Assembly: GCA_024760905.1 (NCBI GenBank)
Contig: CM045731.1
Location: 47,526,501-47,590,500, forward strand
Length of the DNA: 64,000 nucleotides
From: Plotosus lineatus
Taxonomy: Eukaryota; Chordata; Actinopteri; Siluriformes; Plotosidae
Reading direction: 5' to 3'
Below the pieces are notes generated by a model. The model searched no databases and had not been told where the DNA came from. It saw only the letters and a program-made list of their open reading frames with translations. Made by a program: the position numbers and the translations under genes. Positions 10,805-21,805 of the stretch are shown here, piece after piece (positions within the stretch are counted from its first letter, which is position 1; every line of letters begins with the position of its first letter).

Positions 10805-13694
10805 CCCCCTCCCTGAATCGCCACCTTATCGTGGTAGAGAGGTTTGTGTGACCTAATGATCTTAGGAGCTATGTTGTTGGGGCATAATGCCTCTGATAGG
10901 GTCACCCAAGGCAAACAGGCCCTGGATGAAGGTCCAGACAAAGTGCGATTCAGAAGACCCTTATGATTGAGAGACATACAAGGAAGCAGTCTCCCTTGCC
11001 CGGACGCCGGTCACCGGGGTCCCCCCATGGAGCCAGGCCCGGGGGAGAGGCTCAAAGGTGAGCGCCTGGTGGTTGGGCTTCTGCCCATGGAGCCTGGCCG
11101 GACCTAGCCCGAAAAGTAGACATGGGTCCGCCCTCCCATGGACCCACCACCCATGGGAGGAGTTTTAGGGGTCAGGTGCAATGTGAGTTGGGTGGCAGCC
11201 GAAGGTATGAGTTCTGTCGGACCAATCCTCGGCTACTCACTCTGACCCTCGGAACATGGAATGTCACCTCTCTGGCAGGGAAGGAACCTGATCTGGTGCG
11301 TGAGATGGAGAGATATATACTAGATATAGTCGGGCTCACCGCAACGCATAGCTTGGGCTCTGGATCCACCCCTCTCTCGAGAGGCTGGACCTTATTCCAT
11401 TCTGGAGTTGCTCATGGGGAAAGGTGCCGAGCTGGTGTGGGCATTCTTGTTACCCCCCCGTCTCGGGGCCCAAATGTTGGGGTTCTCCCCGGTTGACGAA
11501 AGGGTAGCTTCCCTCCGTCTTCAGGTGGGGGGGACGGGTCCTGACTGTTATTTGTGCTTGTACACCAAATGACAGTTCAGAGTACCCACCCTTCTTGGAG
11601 TCTCACTCGTTGTCTTGGGAGACTTCAATGCCCATGTGGGCAATGATCGTGTGACCTGGAAGGGTGTGATCGGTAGGGATGGCCTCTCCAGTCTGAACCT
11701 GAATGGTGTTTCATTGTTGGACTTCTGAACAGTTTGTCTATCATGAACGCCATGTTCAAACATAAGTGTGCCCATAAGTGCACTTGGCACCAGGACACCT
11801 TAGGTCGCAGTTCGATGATTGACTTTGTAGTCGTGTCATCGGACTTGGGGCCGTATGTTCTGGACACTCGGGTGAAGAGAGGAGCTGAGCTGTCTCCCGA
11901 TCACCAAATGGTGGTGAATTGGTTTCGGTAGTGGGGAAGGCTGCCTTCCAGACCTGACAGGCACAAGCGTGTGATCAGGGTCTGCTGGAAATGTTTGGCC
12001 TGGAGAGTGATTATCGGTTGGCCTCAAAAAGGTTCTGGACCACCATCTGATGCCTCAGGAGGGGGAAGCAGTTCTCCACAAACACTATTTACAGTGGAGG
12101 TGGGGAGCTGCTTACCTTGACTGGGGATGTCGTCGAGAGGTGGAGGGAATACTTTGAGGACCTCCTCAATCCCACCAACATGCCTTCCATGGAGGAGGAA
12201 GACCCTGGGGGTTTGAGTGGGGGTCTGCCCATCACTAAAGTGGAGGTCACTGAGGTTGTCAAAAAGCTCCTCGGTGGTCGCACTCCGGGGTTGGACGAGA
12301 TCCGCCCAGAATATCTCAGGGCTCTGGATGCTGTAGGACTGTCTTGGTTGACATGTCTCTGCAACATCGCGCTGTCAGCGGGGGCTGTACCTCTGGATTG
12401 GCAAACTGGGTGGTGGTCCTGATTTTTAAGAAGGAGGACTGGAGGGTGTGCTCCAATTATCGGGGAATGACTGATAGTCGAACCTCAGATTCAGGAGGAA
12501 CAATGTAGTTTTCGTCCTGACCGTAGCACTCTTGACCAACTCTATACGTTCCACAGGGTTTTGGAAGGGACATGGGAGTTTGCCCAATGTGTCCACATGT
12601 GTATTGTGGATTTGGAGAAGGCTTTCAACCGTGTCCCTCGAACAATCTTGTGGGGCGTGCTCCGAAAGTATGGCGTTCCGGCCCTGTTGCTACGGGCCAT
12701 TGAGTCGCTATATCATCGGAGCCAGAATTTGGTCCGTATTGGTAACAACAGGTGGAATTCATTTCCGGTGGGAGGTGGAGTCTGCCAAGGCTGTTCTTTG
12801 TCACCGATTCTGTTCATAATTTTTATAGACAGAATTTCTAGGCACAGTCAAGGCATTGAGGGGTTCTGGTTTGGTGGCCATCGGATCTCGTCTCTGCTTT
12901 TTGCAGATGATGTTGTCCTTTTGGCTTCATCAAGCCAAGACCTCCAGCTCTCATTGGAGTAATTCGCAGCCGAGTGCGAAGCAGCTGGGATGAAGATCAG
13001 TACCTCCAAGTCTGAGGCCATGGTTCTCAGTCGGACAAGGGTGGAATGCACCCTCCGGGTCGGGAATGAGGTCCTGCCCCAAGTGGAGGAGTTTAAGTAT
13101 CTTGGAGTCTTGTTCACGAGTGAGGGAAGGATGGAGTGGGAGATCGACAGACAGATCGCTGCAGCTTCTGCTGTTAAGCGGAGCCTGTACTGGTCCATCG
13201 TGGTGAATAAGGAGCTGAGCCGCAAGGTGAAGCTCTCAATTTAGCAGTCAATCTACGTTCCAACCCTCACCTATGGTCACGAGCTTTGGTTAGTGACCGA
13301 AAGAACAAGATCGTGGATACAAGCGGCTGAAATGAGCTTCCTTTGCCAGGTGGCGGGGTTTTCCCTTAGAGATAAGGTGCGAAGCTCTACCATCCATGGA
13401 GAGCTCGGAGTAGATCCGCTGCTCCTCCGAATTGAGAGGGGACAGTTGAGGTGGCTCGGGCATCTTGTAAGAATGCCTCCCGGACACCTCCCTGGTGTGG
13501 TGTTTCGGGCATGTCCAACCGGGAAGAGACCCCAGGGTCGACCTAGAACACGCTGGAGGGACTATTTCTCTCGGCTTGTCTGGGACCGCCTCAGTGTCCC
13601 CCCCAGAAGAGTTCGAGGAAGTGGCTAGGGAGAGGGACGTCTGGACCTCTTTGCTTAGGTTGCTGCCCCCGCGACCTGACCCTGAACTTAGCAG
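10805..13694 (+). mobile_element. RTE-1 (Rex3-like) LINE, copy 1, internally deleted
   Basis: Starts with the 5' untranslated sequence ccctgaatcgccaccttatc and ends just after the stop region (gcagaag). The 5' part to about 11131 is absent from the copy at 60332-63344, so this copy shows more of the leader. Against that copy it has deletions of roughly 40 bp near 11605, 350-370 bp near 12000 and about 60 bp near 12469. The GATG-type tail is missing. Assignment to Rex3/RTE rests on the endonuclease-RT layout, the very short 3' end and the GATG-type tails of the sister copies. Confidence 0.88.
11122..13690 (+). pseudogene. RTE-1 endonuclease-reverse transcriptase, broken
   Basis: Encodes an AP-type endonuclease followed by a reverse transcriptase, the enzymes that nick target DNA and copy LINE RNA into it. 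Visible pieces in order: endonuclease start (LTLGTWNVTSLAGKE near 11240), endonuclease end (MIDFVVVSSDL near 11820), RT fingers (KLLGGRTPGLDEIRPEYL), RT palm (VDLEKAFNRVPR near 12610, CQGCSLSPILFI, LLFADDVVLLAS near 12900) and the C-terminal region (EFKYLGVLFTSEGR, QLRWLGHLVRMPP). Several frameshifts, the deletions listed for the element and a stop at 12961 (tca ttg gag taa) make it non-functional. The canonical endonuclease Glu (ETRW-type motif) is replaced by LTATHS, as in copy 2 (LTSTHS). Confidence 0.9.
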
Positions 13695-13917
13695 AAGAAA
13701 AACGTCATTAACATTGTTTTTCAATCTCTAACAGAAAATATTTAAAGTGCATCAATGTTCCTGAAATTAAAAAATACATCCTTATTTAAACTCATTCAAC
13801 TTATTTATGTCTTAATATCTCCGTCTCTCTCCACCTTTCTCTTCGTTCCTGTTAGAAATTTTTCCGTGTTGTTTCTTGAGGGGTTGTTTACTGCACTTTA
13901 TATCATATGCTCATGCA

Positions 13918-14268
13918 GGGCAGTGGTGGTCTAGTGGTATACGGCGCTGGATCGCTAATCCAAAGGTTGGGGGTTCGAATCCCACTCTCCACAAGGTTGT
14001 CACTGTCCCCCCCCACCAGTGCAGCTAACTGGGTTATCAAAGGCGGGCCATGTCTCTCACTGTCTATGGTGAGAGGCATGTAAAAGAACCATTGCTGACA
14101 TTCGTAAAGAGTAGGCTGCAAAGCCGTCAGCGTGTTTCTGTCCCTTGCTAAAAAGGGTTGTGACAGGAAGGGCATCCGACGTAAAAACTTCTGCCAAATC
14201 AAAACGTGTGAATCAGATGATTCGCTGTGGCGACTCCCGAGCAAAAGGGAAAAAGCCGAAAGGAAGAC
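13918..14268 (+). mobile_element. SINE-A (A1 tail), full length, 18-bp target duplication
   Basis: The best copy of the family. It lies between perfect 18-bp direct repeats atatcatatgctcatgca (13900-13917 and 14269-14286), inside the hAT element. The head (to ~13990) has an A box in gtggtctagtggtat and a B box in ggttcgaatcc. The sequence ctggatcgctaatccaaag folds like the anticodon arm of tRNA-Ser(GCU), an inference. The body follows to ~14150. The last ~110 bp is RTE-2: a 5'-region segment (gggttgtgacaggaagggca) joined to the RTE-2 3' end (gatgattcgctgtggcgac). Confidence 0.95.
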
Positions 14269-14454
14269 ATATCATATGCTCATGCAAAAAAACGCTACAC
14301 CATAGCGCATAGGAGTGGAGGTGCAATTGCACTTAATTCTCGTACACTATTCCAGAAAAGCATGTTACCCCGGCATCACACCGTGCCCCCCCGGCATCAT
14401 ACCATGTCCCCCAAGGGGGGCGTGCCCCACTGTTTGAGAAGCACTGGCTTAATA

Positions 14455-14768
14455 TAATGTGTTTACTTATCACCGACACTTATTTTAGCATAAATGACCA
14501 TAAAAAGAACAAAACAGCAATTTTATCCCACAGACTACTATCGGGGGCTGAACAAATGGCTAGCAGTGAAAGTGAAAAAGACTGCTGTTGGAAGAAACCG
14601 CTCATGGTATATGTTATCATTTTAAATAGCAAGATCATTCCATATGAAATCAAACAATTTTCAGAAAGTGCCTCATCTGACCCCCTCAGATTTTCCTGAC
14701 TTTTTACACACTTAGAGTACATTACATATGATGGGAGGATCCAGAATTTCAAGGCATAATTGTAAATA
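14455..14768. other. No feature recognised
   Basis: Short AT-rich interval between the hAT and the Tigger-like element. Confidence 0.5.
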
Positions 14769-15496
14769 CAGTCATACCTCACCTTACAAAAGACCCAACT
14801 AATGTAAAATCCAAGTTACGATACGCATTTACCTGAAGTTTTCATAAAAAAAAAAATTCACGTTACGAAACGCGACATCTCAAAAATTCAAACAATGCGT
14901 GCTCGGCTTCATAGCAGCCCGAATCCCCCGAAACGTAAATACACTTGTAGCATCCTGTATTTTGTTTTGAAGTTGTCGCAAAAAATTTGCTCTCCCATTG
15001 GCTATCTCCCAACACCCCGCCCCGCTGGCCTCCCATTGGCTAGGAGGGAGCTGCATCTTCATGATACCCATGATGCTTTTCGTGTGCCTTTGACCCATTG
15101 TTCGTCACGGAGTTCTAACACACGTAAAGGACAGAGTTACTGTTGTTTCATGAGTTTTTCGTGTGTGCTCATTGCAACTTTATTTTTCGTCATTCATCAT
15201 GGGCCCCAAGAAAGTGATTCCCGGTGCGAGTGAAAAGAAGACTCGGGCTCGTGGCATGCGGTTGAGTGATATCACAAAGGAATATGGCCGAAACCCGTCT
15301 ACCATCGGTACGATATTGAAGCATAAGGAGGCCTTAAAAGGGATGCTTTTATCATTTTAAAGGGTTTAGGGGTTAATATTGGGGGCCTTGGAATGAATCA
15401 GGCCTTTTACATTTAAAATGCGAGTCAACTTACGAAAAAATCAGGTCACGAAACCACTTCTGTAACGGATTAATTTCGGAAGGTGAGGTATGATTG
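14769..15496 (+). mobile_element. Tigger/pogo-like DNA transposon, non-autonomous
   Basis: Inverted ends cagtcatacctcaccttac on the left and ggtgaggtatgattg on the right, flanked by TA on both sides (14767-14768 and 15497-15498), as expected for Tc1/mariner-group elements. The inside holds the start of a transposase gene (15199-15360) and then jumps to the 3' end. A related copy is at 41068-42347. Confidence 0.88.
15199..15360 (+). pseudogene. Tigger-like transposase, N-terminal remnant
   Basis: A 53-residue frame beginning MGPKKVIPGASEKKTRARG, followed by a helix-turn-helix-like part (LSDITKEYGRNPSTIGTILK) and KHKEALKG. This is the usual layout of the CENP-B-type DNA-binding N terminus in Tigger transposases. 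The DDE catalytic domain is entirely missing: the frame stops where the element joins its 3' end. The start is chosen at 15199 because the family begins MGPKK; the frame is also open further upstream. Confidence 0.8.
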
Positions 15497-15721
15497 TAGT
15501 TCCAAAGTTATGACCATTTGAAGTGGGCAGGGGCACCTTAAAATTGCACCCAAAATATGCACTTTATATTTTTGAACATTTCAAGCTTAAATAGCTATTT
15601 AACAACAAAAGAAGGAGAAAGAGGTCTAAAATTTTTAGAATCAAAATGTGAAGATATTTACTTTAAAATTAGTAATAGAAGTTACAGAAAATGACAAATT
15701 TGACATCATGTATATAGGTCC

Positions 15722-16062
15722 AGGTGGCACAGTGTCGTAGTGGTCAGCACATCTGTCTCACGGCAAGAAGGTCCTGGGTTCGATTCCCAGCCTGGATGTT
15801 TCTGTGTGGAGTTTGCATGTTCTCCCCTTGCTTGTGTGGGTTTCCTCCGAGTGCTCTGGTTTCCTCCCACAATCCAAAGACATGCACAGTAGGCTAATTG
15901 GCTGTTCCAAAACACACCTAGGTCTGAGTGTGAATGGTTGTGTGAGTATTGGTCCTGCGATGGTCTGACGAACTGTCCAGAGTGTACACGACCCTCACCT
16001 GGAGTCGGCTGAGATGGGCACCAGCCTCCCTGTGACCCTAATTAAAATTAAGCAGTTCAGAA
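15722..16062 (+). mobile_element. SINE-B, well preserved
   Basis: One of the clearest copies: ggtggcacagtgtcgtagtg head, ggtcctgggttcgattccc B box, gtgtggagtttgcatgttct core, aatccaaagacatgcac, tgtgagtgtgaatggttgtg, and the tail ending near aattaagcagttcag. Confidence 0.93.
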
Positions 16063-16175
16063 AAAAAGAAATACATGGATCCATATTTTGGTCACAATTT
16101 TAAGGTCCCCCTCCGAATTCAAATGGCTATAATTCTGGAACTATTCACAATTAACCATTGAAATTTTATATTTAG

Positions 16176-16520
16176 GGGCAGTGGTGACCCATTGATAGGG
16201 TGCTGGCTGACTGATTCGAAGATCTGAGATTCAAGCGCCACAATCACTAAGTTATCACTGCTGTCAGACTGGTGCAGCTAACTGGGTTATCAAAGGCCGG
16301 CCATGTATTGTCTCTCACTGTGGTGAGAGGTGTAAAAGAACCATGACTGAAAAGAGTAGGCTGCATAGCCGTCAGTGTGTTTCTGCCCTGTGATGGTCTG
16401 GTAAGCTGTCCGGGCTGTCCGGGGTGTACTCTGCCCTTGCCCTGAGTCAGTTGGGAAGGGCGCCAGCCTCCCCATGACCCTAATTGGGATTAAACGGTTC
16501 AGAAAATGAATAAATGAATG
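16176..16520 (+). mobile_element. SINE-A (A2 tail)
   Basis: Diverged full-length copy: gggcagtggtgacccattga head, body, then the tail (gttgggaagggcgccagcct; attgggattaaacggttcag). A sequence left of it (attgaaattttat, about 16159) recurs at about 16578, some 50 bp beyond the tail; this may be a displaced target duplication or a local repeat. Confidence 0.88.
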
Positions 16521-16930
16521 TACTTTGAATGTGCACAAAAATCTGAAAAATCTGAGATGGTTAGGTGGGGACTAACGATTGAAATTTTATGGAATGACCC
16601 AATAAATTACTACAAGTACCCCTAAAAAAACAAATATTCTGAACGGTTGAGAGTGAAACAGAGACGCAGTGCGATTAAAAGTACACGTGTGCTGACTTTC
16701 CCCAGTGAAATGTAATTTCAAATACAGACAACAAAAGCTTTTCAGATAATCACCGCCTGTCTCCGCACAGCTCCACTAAGTGTGAGATTTACTCAGTCAG
16801 GATTACCACACAGAACTTATCAAGTTAGCTCCGTTGTTTCATGCCAAACATGAATCAAATATATGCTAATAAAATGTATGAGTTTGCTATGAACATCATC
16901 CTTCTCAATATCACCCGCTATTCTCTAGAT
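16521..16930. other. No feature recognised
   Basis: AT-rich DNA with no element or gene recognised. Confidence 0.45.
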
Positions 16931-16939
16931 TCACACACA

Positions 16940-16995
<56 letters not shown>
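16931..16995. repeat. (CA)n microsatellite
   Basis: About 30 CA units, abutting a SINE-B tail. Confidence 0.96.
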
Positions 16996-16996
<1 letters not shown>

Positions 16997-17262
16997 TTGT
17001 GGGGAGGCTGAAACCTATCCTGGCAAAAGCAGGCTATACTCTAAACATCTTGACACACAACCACTGACATTCACATCTAGGGGCAACGCCAATTTTTATG
17101 GTTAATATAATTGGAACGCCAATTTATATGGTTAATGTAATATTGTTCCATGGGAAGAAACCTGAGTTCCTGGAGGATACACCCAGAATCAGACAGACAC
17201 CCTCAGTGAGACCACCAGAACTCGAACCCTGGACCTTCTTGCTGTGAGGATCTTAGCCTATT
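16996..17262 (-). mobile_element. SINE-B with internal 31-bp tandem repeat
   Basis: Reverse-orientation SINE-B (ggttgtggggaggctgaaac tail; cttcttgctgtgaggatc near the head). A unit beginning aacgccaatttttatggtta is present twice in tandem at about 17085-17150. Confidence 0.75.
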
Positions 17263-17267
17263 CTTGC

Positions 17268-17374
17268 CGAGGGGAGAATACAGGGGCAAAAACACGCTGA
17301 TGGCATCCAGTTGGCCTATTCGTTACAAAAGTCAGCAATAGTACTTTTACATGCTTCTCACCACAGACAGTGAG

Positions 17375-17376
<2 letters not shown>
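17268..17376 (-). mobile_element. SINE-A body fragment
   Basis: Contains caaaaacacgctgatggc, gtcagcaatagtacttttac and acagacagtgagag, all from the reverse-orientation SINE-A body. The head is replaced by a CA array. Confidence 0.8.
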
Positions 17377-17437
<61 letters not shown>

Positions 17438-17446
17438 GCACACACA
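17377..17446. repeat. (CA)n microsatellite
   Basis: About 33 CA units. Confidence 0.96.
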
Positions 17447-17458
17447 TCATATATAGTA

Positions 17459-17578
17459 CACAGCTGTAGCCTAATGGTTAGAGAAGCAGTTTTGGGACAA
17501 GCTCAAGGCACCCAATCCCAAACTGCTCTCCGGATGCCACCAATGCGTATCTACTCCATGTATGTGTGTGCTCACTGT

Positions 17579-17656
<78 letters not shown>

Positions 17657-17720
17657 TCACATTGGATGGGTTAAATGCAGACACAATAATTGCCCTTCTG
17701 GAATTAATACAGTATAGCAA
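17459..17720 (+). mobile_element. SINE-E with expanded (GT)n
   Basis: A tRNA-like start (gctgtagcctaatggttaga) is followed by ggcacccaatcccaaactgc, a gtgtgctcactgtttccgtg motif, a long GT run at about 17585-17652, and a ttggatgggttaaatgcaga tail. This order matches a common fish tRNA SINE type; only one copy is present here. Confidence 0.7.
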
Positions 17721-18061
17721 AAAATAAATAAAACAGTAATCATCATAGAGAAATTAATTCCAAATCAAGGTAAAAGAAAACAAAACAAGTGCACTCAGGG
17801 AGCGCAAACCTTCACTACCCCCAAAAAAAAAAAAAAAAAAAAAAGAGCACAGCTCGGCTTGCTGTCATACCACACTTCTAAAAGATCCTCCTGTCTCAAA
17901 CCATGTTAAAGAACCATTGCAAAAAATAGCCCCAACAATCCCACAAACCCAGGCAAAAGCAAACCACCCCCACCCCACCCACCACATCCCAGGCAGAGAT
18001 AACAGAAACAAAGACTAACACTAGGAAACAGGAACCAAACCAAACCTGGGTATATATTACC
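17721..18061. other. No gene; contains A-tract
   Basis: Holds a run of about 22 A at 17821-17844 and C-rich sequence near 17965-17990. Nothing else seen. Confidence 0.5.
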
Positions 18062-18312
18062 ATTCATTTTTTCAGACATTTATTCCTAATTATGGTTGTG
18101 GGGAAGCTGGTGCCCCATCACAGCCGATTCTGGGAAAGGGTGGGGTACACCCTAAACAGTTCGACGGACCACTGCAGGCCAAAACACATACAATTTAGAT
18201 ATCCATTCAAGCACGAAAAAAACATGCAATCGACATACAGAGGTGCCTAAACCTGGGAATCGAATCTGGTGTGAGGCAGATATAGTAACCAATGCACCAC
18301 CATGCCTCCTGA
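18062..18312 (-). mobile_element. SINE-B, degraded
   Basis: Reverse orientation: ttcattttttcagacattta tail, gggtggggtacaccctaaac, then head-like gtaaccaatgcaccaccatg. The central core is shortened. Confidence 0.75.
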
Positions 18313-18954
18313 CTGGGAGTAATCTGTCTAATATATTACATATGAGCTATTATAGTGGTTATATACAAAAATATATTAAAACTACACAACACACAGAGAA
18401 CTCAAATGAGATGAACTACTCAGAGGTTATAATAATAGTTAGGAGGTGGGTGGTGGCCAGTGGAGAGGGGTTTGGATGAGGGGAGGGGCTTAAATAAGAT
18501 ATGAAATGAGTATCTTCAGTGACAACAAATAAAGCTTTCTTCATTTATCCAAGTTTAGAATTCTAACTGAAGTCTAGGACCTAAAGTCTCATAAATCACT
18601 TGGTACTCATGTTATTGCAGCATGTTAGCGGCACTGTAATGAGAGAAAAATGTCACAAGGCTGATTGGCTCTGACAGAAATATTGTTCGAATTTAGGTCA
18701 GATAAAAAGAAAAGTTTATTTATAAATGCACGAAGCATATTTTGTCCCTTTTAAAAAAAAAATCATGTCCCAGTGTAATAAACCTTTCAGAATTATTTTG
18801 CACCTGAGTGCCAGTATATTTACTTTTACATATGAATATTTTAAGGACAAATAACACAGTTGTAATTCATGCCTTATCTGTAATAATTTATTAAAGTAAA
18901 AAAAAAAAAAAAACTACAATAAGCAAACATGAAAACAAAAATAAATACACAACA
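18313..18954. other. No feature recognised
   Basis: AT-rich DNA with an A-tract near 18897-18913. Confidence 0.5.
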
Positions 18955-19335
18955 CACATGGATTTGATTTTTTTTTTCCTCGGGGTGGGGTTGCTGTTAT
19001 TTCTTCCCTAATTTTAGGAGCATCTTATTCCCACCTATTAAGTATGGCATTCCTATCACACAACCACCACCACCAACCAGGGAGGGAACCCAACAACTCC
19101 ATGATATGTGATGCTTACGCTATCCGCCCCTCCGTACGACACCCATGATTGACTTGTGATTGCTGTGCATGATGGGGAAGTTCATACACCATGTGCTATC
19201 TTTGTGAGAGCTTGGCAAATTAGCTCCAAGGTCTTGGGGTCACAGATGGCTGCAGCATCAACCCGGATTCAAACCACTGATCTCCAGGTCGATAGTTGCA
19301 CACCTTGTAAATACGCCACTCGGGAGCCACTCATG
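18955..19335 (-). mobile_element. SINE-C
   Basis: Reverse orientation: poly-T at the left, then ccctaattttaggagcat, cacaaccaccaccaccaacc, agggagggaacc, and at the right a tRNA-like head with the B box in ggattcaaacc. The order matches the better-bounded copy at 37406-37859. Confidence 0.72.
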
Positions 19336-19383
19336 ATTTTAATGGAGTTAATTTTGCTAAACTTAGCAACCAATCATCATACA

Positions 19384-20338
19384 TTCATTTGTTTATGAAA
19401 CCGCCTAATTCTACAAGGTTCATGTGGAAGCTGAAGCCTATTTTTGCCAATTTGGGGTGAAAGCAGGGTTTACATGGAACAGCTCACCATACCATCACAG
19501 GGCAACATACCCAACCATTCACACTTGCACTTGTACCTAGGGCAGTGCTTCTGAAATAGTGGGGCGTGCCACCGTTGAGGGGTGTGGTATGATGCTGGGG
19601 AGGGGGGGGGGTTATGCCAGGGGGGAATGCATATGACACTGGGGAACATGCTTTTCTGGAATTGTGTACGAAAATGAAGTGTGATTGCACCTCCACTCCA
19701 CTAGTTGGCAGTGGCGCCCTCAGTGTCTTGCTATGGCGTAGCGGTTTTTTAGCACGCACAAATGATATGACGTGCGGTCTACAACCCCTCAAGAAACAAC
19801 ACGGAAAAATTTCTAACAGGAATGAAGAGAAAGGTGGAGAGAGACAGAGATATTAAGACATAAATAAATTAAATGAGTTTAAATAAGGATATAATTATTT
19901 TAATTTCAGGCACATTGGTGCACTTTAAATCCTTTCTATTACAGATTAAAAAACAATCTTAATGAAGTTTTTCTTTATTGTAAGTTGAACTATATTTCTT
20001 TCTTTTTTGTTTTTAATATTAATAAAGATGCAATGTTATGCAGGGGGCTACTAATCACAATTTTATAGACAAATAATACTATTTATAGTCACGGCATGAA
20101 ATCTTTTTTTCTTTCTAGAGGGGGCGCCACAGAAAATAATTGAGAAGTACTGATCTAGGGGCAATTTGGAACAGGCAGTTAGCTTAGTGTGCATGTCTTT
20201 GGACTGGGGAAGGAAACCGGACTACATAGAGGAGACAAACGCAAGCACAGGAACGCCACAGAAACGCCCTCACTAAGCTGGGGACTCAACCCCAGGACCT
20301 TTTGTTGTCAGATGAATCTGTTAAGCACTCCACCCTAT
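19384..20338 (-). mobile_element. SINE-B split by a hAT element
   Basis: Left part 19384-19542 (tail to core) and right part 20153-20338 (core to head, gcccatgcatgtctttgga-like through tgttaagcactccacc) form one reverse-orientation SINE-B. The hAT at 19543-20152 interrupts it at the cctagggg core motif. Confidence 0.88.
19543..20152 (+). mobile_element. Non-autonomous hAT element, 610 bp
   Basis: Ends cagtgcttctgaaata and ttgagaagtactg form a short inverted repeat. Flanking 8-bp duplication: acctaggg (19535-19542) and atctaggg (20153-20160), 7 of 8 identical. No transposase frame is present. Its left part matches the hAT that spans 10795-14446. Confidence 0.9.
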
Positions 20339-20342
20339 CATT

Positions 20343-20722
20343 AATAACTCACTTATTTGGTGAATCACTTAATCCTGCCAGGGTCACAGGGAGGCTGGTG
20401 TCTATCTCAGCAAGCACTGTGTAAAGGCGGGGTACACCCTGAACAGCTTGCCGGTTCTTTACAGTGCAACACACTTAAACCATTCACACTTACACACTCT
20501 CACCAAGTGAAAATTGGAACAGATAAATTATTCTAATATGCATGTTTTTGGACTGCTGGAGGAAACTGGAGTACCTGCAGAAAACCCGTGCAAGTACAGA
20601 GACAAAAAGCAAAACTCCACACACAGAAACAACCTCACTGAACCCGGGAATCAAGTCCAGGGTCTTCTTGGTGTGTGAGGTGGACATATTAACCACTACA
20701 CCAGCGAGCTGCCCAACCAATT
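20343..20722 (-). mobile_element. SINE-B
   Basis: Nearly full length in reverse orientation: acaccctgaacagcttgccg, cattcacacttacacactct, aatatgcatgtttttggact, ggtcttcttggtgtgtgagg and a head ending in agcgagctgccc. Confidence 0.88.
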
Positions 20723-20929
20723 ATCAGCACAGGCTGAGATACAGACGATGATGATGTTTCTGGTGTATCTCAAAATAAGATCGAGCAAAAAAAAAAAAAA
20801 AAGTCAATTTCATAGTTGGTAGGAAGAAACCTGTGGTATTTACAAGTGAAAAGAGATGCAATTGAATGATTTTGGTGCAGCAAAACTTTAAAGAAAATAA
20901 CAACTGAATCCCAGGCCACCCTGGAATAA

Positions 20930-20969
<40 letters not shown>

Positions 20970-21620
20970 CACACTCATGCACGCTCACACAGTCGGGTTG
21001 TCATCACCGAAGTGCGGCTCATAATTGGACGGAGGTGTTGGAAGATAATGAAGGCTGATCCCACACCTGCCACACCATTGGGATTTCTCTTCACTGGCCA
21101 CTTATATCTTCCACAGTCCCTCTGTCTTAAGGGCAAGAGTGTGAGAAACAAACTAATGGGGGGGAGAAAAAACCCCAAGGTGCTGCAGGGAAGTTCCCTT
21201 TTAAGACTAACGGTAGCTCCCCTCCACCCTCAGTGGTGTGTACAGGAGTCCCGAGATACTGTCTGGTGTCAAATATTTCAGACGAACAAATGTGAAAGTG
21301 CTGCAGCAGCAAATTTAGTTTGAGACTACTTTCGCGAGGTGCACTCTAAAACAGGGTTGTCTTCGGTGACAGCAGCATGTGCAGAATGATTTAGATGACT
21401 ACCTGGAGCAGGTTACGCATCCGAGAGACGAGGGAGTTGGAGTGGCCTAGCTTCCTGCAGCAGCTGCACTACACACTCCAAGCATGCTCCAACACACTTC
21501 ACAAAAACGAGTAGATGGGAACACTGTTAAAACTGGTACAGGTCTGCAACACCGTGAAATAGACCTTTAAGCCAAGCGCTATGTCTACTCTGACTATTAC
21601 TCCTTACATAAGAATATAAA
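20723..21620. other. Element-poor stretch with one (CA)n
   Basis: Contains an A-tract at 20788-20803 and a CA array at 20931-20961. The rest (about 21000-21600) shows no element and no convincing exon, though the frame at 21012-21323 is open for 103 codons. Confidence 0.45.
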
Positions 21621-21745
21621 AGATTAAGAAAGAAAGGTGAATAAAGTACTATGGTCATGGGAAGGCTGATGCCTATCTCAACTGACACTGGGCAAAGGAG
21701 GGGTACACATTGAAGAGCTTACCAGACCATCACAGGACCCACACT

Positions 21746-21805
<60 letters not shown>

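Larger units (their letters stand above)
10795..14446 (-). mobile_element. Non-autonomous hAT element carrying a LINE and a SINE
   Basis: The outer ends are a perfect 10-bp inverted repeat, cagtgcttct (10795-10804) and agaagcactg (14437-14446). They are flanked by an 8-bp direct repeat, acttaata (10787-10794) and gcttaata (14447-14454), 7 of 8 identical; 8 bp is the hAT signature. The parts at about 13694-13899 and 14287-14446 match, in reverse, the left ~400 bp of the hAT at 19543-20152. The ~200 bp corresponding to that copy's other half are absent, and the RTE-1 LINE stands in their place. A SINE-A1 with an 18-bp duplication sits inside the hAT part. No transposase is encoded, so it would have needed an enzyme from elsewhere. 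Confidence 0.85.

Noticed and set aside
13290..13724. 144-codon minus-strand frame
   Set aside because: Antisense to the RTE-1 C-terminal region.
13918..13990. tRNA-Ser-like sequence as a real tRNA gene
   Set aside because: It is the head of SINE-A, is followed by the SINE body, recurs in many copies and lacks a proper acceptor stem and Pol III terminator.
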